Shown in pieces: positions 4,926 through 5,042 of a DNA stretch of 5,042 bases. The first letter of the stretch is position 1. Each line of letters starts with the position of its first letter. Source of the stretch: Paracoccaceae bacterium. GTDB taxonomy: Bacteria > Pseudomonadota > Alphaproteobacteria > Rhodobacterales > Rhodobacteraceae. Below the pieces are notes generated by a model that ran no database searches, had not been told where the DNA came from, and was given only the letters and a program-made list of their open reading frames with translations. The stretch is from positions 1 to 5,042 of the forward strand of contig JALVEX010000065.1 of the NCBI GenBank assembly GCA_027030435.1, in the 5' to 3' direction. The translations under genes and the position numbers were made by a program.

Positions 4926-5042
4926 GTTCCGCTTTTCCCTTCCTGCGGTTGCTTTACAATCAACCGACGCCTGTCAGTATTCACTGCCTTCTTCATACGC
5001 TTGCGTGCCAGTTCAAGTAGCAGCCCACTCACGAGCCAGCCA
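4922..5042 (-). CDS. C-terminal end of an unidentified gene (cut off by the window)
   Basis: One - strand frame is open from the window edge to a TGA at 4924-4922, giving 39 visible residues; the other two - strand frames close early. The tail begins GWLVSGLLLELARKRMKK and ends QEGKSGT: a short hydrophobic stretch followed by a basic, hydrophilic tail. That pattern would suit the end of a membrane protein, for instance a polysaccharide flippase or a membrane-linked glycosyltransferase, but it is far too short to name. The stop overlaps the methyltransferase start in an ATGA, the same arrangement as at the next junction, which is the main reason to believe the frame is coding and belongs to the same operon. 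Confidence 0.55.
   Translation of the reverse strand, partial: GWLVSGLLLELARKRMKKAVNTDRRRLIVKQPQEGKSGT

Overview
The window looks like chromosomal DNA of a GC-rich alphaproteobacterium, most likely a Rhodobacteraceae relative. Three things point there: the RecG, HisI and Fe-S scaffold proteins read like their Rhodobacteraceae versions (from memory, no search run); the recG half is strongly GC-rich; and the only LexA-type operators visible have the alphaproteobacterial form GTTC-N7-GTTC / GAAC-N7-GAAC rather than the gammaproteobacterial CTGT-N8-ACAG form.

Layout from left to right. (1) Positions 1-1974 hold the 3' part of recG on the + strand, open at the window edge and missing only a short N-terminal piece. 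(2) Positions 1975-2343 hold a compact unit: two perfect LexA-type boxes in opposite orientations, a 40-residue membrane peptide gene (2073-2195) and a strong intrinsic terminator (2309-2343). This is the most interesting part of the window: a probable SOS-induced small membrane protein, by analogy possibly a cell-division checkpoint factor. (3) Positions 2374-2826 (-) encode an IscU/NifU-type Fe-S scaffold that keeps two of the three usual cysteines. It diverges from hisI at 2896-3270 (+), a histidine biosynthesis enzyme; the 69 bp between their starts must carry both promoters. (4) Positions 3289-5042 hold a - strand operon, read right to left: the last 39 codons of an unidentified gene, a class I SAM-dependent methyltransferase, and a polysaccharide pyruvyl transferase family protein. 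Each junction is a 4-base ATGA overlap, so the three are probably translationally coupled. This looks like a surface-glycan modification module, and its base composition appears less GC-rich than recG.

The first three blocks look like stable housekeeping DNA with an SOS-linked insert after recG; the last looks like accessory envelope-polysaccharide DNA meeting hisI tail to tail. No tRNA, rRNA, CRISPR array or insertion sequence was seen.
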